Assembly: GCA_964485635.1 (NCBI GenBank)
Contig: CAZAJS010000046.1
Span: forward strand, 1-9,237
Length of the DNA: 9,237 nucleotides
Source: CAZAJS01 sp964485635
Lineage (GTDB): Bacteria; Pseudomonadota; Gammaproteobacteria; Francisellales; Francisellaceae
Direction: 5' to 3'
Below the pieces are notes generated by a model. It had not been told where the DNA came from, made no database searches, and saw only the letters and a list, made by a program, of their open reading frames with translations. Each line of letters begins with the position of its first letter. The first letter of the stretch is position 1. Shown piece after piece: positions 7,502 to 9,237 of this stretch. The position numbers were made by a program, and so were the translations under genes.

Positions 7502-8902
7502 ATGTCACTGATGGAGACTTTTTTTTTATGTGATACAAAGATTCAAGATCGAACAACGTTAAAAACCCTTTATGTGGTACCAGTTGAGGCTTATGAAACA
7601 TTTGTCAATCATCAATCTTTGTGGGTCAAGCAATATTTACAGTCATTGATCCAAACCAGCCCAAATGCATTGGATGTTTTTTCTTTGCCAAGTCAGCAAG
7701 GAGGTATCGATGGGGCAGTTGTGTTTGTGGATCCCAACGAAATGTGGATGCTTGGTCAACTAACAACAAAATTGCCTGTGTATGATTATCAAATTGATCA
7801 AACGTTTCATTCGATTAATACAGATTTGCCTTATCTGAGTTTTGGATTAGGAGGCTATCAATTTACAAAGTATCAATCACAAAAGGCCAATAGTGCCAGG
7901 GCGCGTTTAGTGTTGCCTGAGGCCTATTGGGACTCAGTTCGCCGAGCGATGGAAGCAATTTATTTGGTGCGTGATTTAGTCAATACGCCAAGCATGGATT
8001 TAGGCCCAGAACAATTAGCGGATGTTGCTAAAACCATTAGCCAGCACTATCAAGCGGATTATCATGTTATTACGGGTCAGGATCTTTTAGAACATAACTA
8101 TCCGGCCATTTATCATGTCGGTAAAGCTGGTAGCCAGGCTCCTCGATTGATTGAATTAACATGGGGAGATCCGAATCATCCAACGGTTGGATTAGTGGGG
8201 AAAGGGGTCTGCTTTGATACGGGTGGTGTTAATTTAAAACCACCAGAAGGGATGTTGCATATGCATAAAGACATGGGCGGGGCGGCTCATGTTTTAGCCT
8301 TGGCTCAGTGGATTATGGATGCACAATTACCCATTCGGTTAAAAGTTTATATTCCGGCAGTGGATAATGGCATTGATCGGCATGCTTATAAACCAAGTGA
8401 TATTTTAACAATGCGCAATGGTAAAACTGTTGAGGTGACTAATACCGATGCTGAAGGGCGATTAGTTTTAGCGGATGCTTTAACGGCAGCCTGTGAGCAT
8501 AAGCTGGATTATTTATTCGATTTTGCTACATTAACAGGAGCTGCGCGTGTTGCATTAGGACCAGAGATTGGTGCTTTTTATTGTAATGATCAAGGCCTTG
8601 CTCGAAAAGTCTTACGCATGAGTCAAAACTGCCATGATCCAATTTGTCAATTGCCATTATATGCCCCTTATCGTGATTATCTAAAGTCACGGACAGCCGA
8701 TTTGATTAATGCGCCAAGAACTCCTTATGCTGGGAGTATGACGGCTGCTTTATTTTTGCAGTATTTTGTCGGACATGTTCGTTGGGGGCATTTTGATATT
8801 ATGGCGTGGAATACACGTAATTTGCCAGGGCGCCTTGAAGGGGCAGAAGCACTGGGTATTCGGGCTATGTTTCAATTTTTAGCCGAAGAGTTTGATAATT
8901 AA
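7502..8902 (+). CDS. Leucyl aminopeptidase family protein (peptidase family M17)
   Basis: A cytoplasmic two-metal aminopeptidase that removes N-terminal residues from peptides. The weakly conserved N-terminal domain spans about residues 1-150; the catalytic domain follows, starting near the conserved VRDLVNTPSMDLGP. VGKGVCFDTGG holds K234 and D239, KDMGG holds D257, and NTDAEGRL (314-321) holds D316 and E318. Catalytic K246 and R320 are present. All seven match bovine lens aminopeptidase at a constant offset of 16, so the active site is intact. The C-terminus HFDIMAWNTRNLPGRLEGAE and the cysteine in KGVCFDTGG resemble the proteobacterial 'leucyl aminopeptidase family' subgroup of about 450-470 residues rather than classical PepA, so no symbol is given. 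Codons 6-9 include a run of nine T. It lies between the tolC-type gene (1 bp) and tgt (13 bp). Confidence 0.94.
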   Translation: MSLMETFFLCDTKIQDRTTLKTLYVVPVEAYETFVNHQSLWVKQYLQSLIQTSPNALDVFSLPSQQGGIDGAVVFVDPNEMWMLGQLTTKLPVYDYQIDQTFHSINTDLPYLSFGLGGYQFTKYQSQKANSARARLVLPEAYWDSVRRAMEAIYLVRDLVNTPSMDLGPEQLADVAKTISQHYQADYHVITGQDLLEHNYPAIYHVGKAGSQAPRLIELTWGDPNHPTVGLVGKGVCFDTGGVNLKPPEGMLHMHKDMGGAAHVLALAQWIMDAQLPIRLKVYIPAVDNGIDRHAYKPSDILTMRNGKTVEVTNTDAEGRLVLADALTAACEHKLDYLFDFATLTGAARVALGPEIGAFYCNDQGLARKVLRMSQNCHDPICQLPLYAPYRDYLKSRTADLINAPRTPYAGSMTAALFLQYFVGHVRWGHFDIMAWNTRNLPGRLEGAEALGIRAMFQFLAEEFDN

Positions 8903-8906
8903 GGAG
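8901..8906 (+). promoter_or_regulatory. Ribosome binding site of tgt
   Basis: AAGGAG begins within the TAA stop of the peptidase gene and ends 9 bases before the ATG at 8916. It fixes the tgt start and suggests coupling to the upstream gene. Confidence 0.8.
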
Positions 8907-8915
8907 ATTTGACGA

Positions 8916-9237
8916 ATGCAATTTTCAATTTCAAGTGTTTCAGGATGGGCCAGGCGAGGTGAAATTGATTTTCCTCGAGGTAGTATTCAAACACCAGCAT
9001 TTATGCCTGTTGGAACTTATGGTGCGGTAAAAGGTTTAACGCCAGAAGAAGTCAAGGCCTTAGGGGCAGATATTATCCTAGGCAATACGTTTCATTTATG
9101 GTTACGTCCAGGTGAGCAAATCATTCAACAGCATGGTGATTTGCATGACTTTATGCAATGGGATAAGCCGATTTTAACAGATTCAGGTGGCTTTCAAGTC
9201 TTTAGTTTAGGTCAATCACGTCAAATTACCGAACAAG
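8916..9237 (+). CDS. tgt: Queuine/preQ1 tRNA-guanine transglycosylase (3' end cut by window)
   Basis: The bacterial enzyme swaps guanine 34 of tRNA-Asp, -Asn, -His and -Tyr for preQ1, a step of queuosine synthesis. The first 107 codons are present, open to the window end, against about 375 in the family. TPAFMPVGTYGAVKGLTPE (26-44), LGNTFHLWLRPG (55-66) and LTDSGGFQVFSLG (87-99) are family hallmarks, and D89 in DSGGFQ matches the E. coli residue D89. The zinc site and second aspartate lie beyond the window. The usual partner queA is not upstream; the M17 peptidase gene takes that place. Whether yajC-secDF follow, as often found, cannot be seen. Confidence 0.97.
   Translation, partial: MQFSISSVSGWARRGEIDFPRGSIQTPAFMPVGTYGAVKGLTPEEVKALGADIILGNTFHLWLRPGEQIIQQHGDLHDFMQWDKPILTDSGGFQVFSLGQSRQITEQ

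Overview
The window looks like ordinary chromosome of an AT-rich Gram-negative bacterium, most likely a gammaproteobacterium. The reasons are a TolC-type outer-membrane channel with close E. coli-like segments, an E. coli-like ATP-dependent PEP carboxykinase, E. coli-like AlaS and Tgt numbering, and good AGGAGG-type ribosome binding sites. A genus cannot be named from the sequence alone. Base and codon use look even throughout. I see no insertion sequence, CRISPR array, prophage gene, tRNA or rRNA.

Left part (1-1570): a SulP-family anion transporter is read leftward and cut by the window start inside its STAS domain. It shares a 235-bp intergenic region with pckA, which is read rightward. That region holds a near-consensus promoter for the transporter (TTGTCA, 16 bp, TATAAT on the minus strand), a dyad over the transporter's ribosome binding site, a possible extended -10 promoter for pckA, and two ATCGATAA boxes 43 bp apart around it.

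Middle (1571-3366): a complete pckA (gluconeogenic oxaloacetate to PEP), then a 194-bp gap with no convincing terminator but with a strong alaS promoter (TTGGGA, 17 bp, TATACT). Two palindromes overlap the -10 box and the predicted transcription start of this promoter.

Right part (3367-9237): four same-strand genes in tight succession: alaS, a tolC-type gene, an M17 leucyl-aminopeptidase-family gene, and tgt (cut by the window end). The gaps are 15, 1 and 13 bp, with ribosome binding sites lying in or against the upstream gene's end, so this reads as one operon. It mixes tRNA charging, tRNA modification, peptide turnover and an export channel; the shared theme, if any, is growth-rate housekeeping.

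No new biological system is evident. The best leads are the palindromes in the alaS promoter (possible self-repression), the paired boxes at pckA, and the unusual operon composition.
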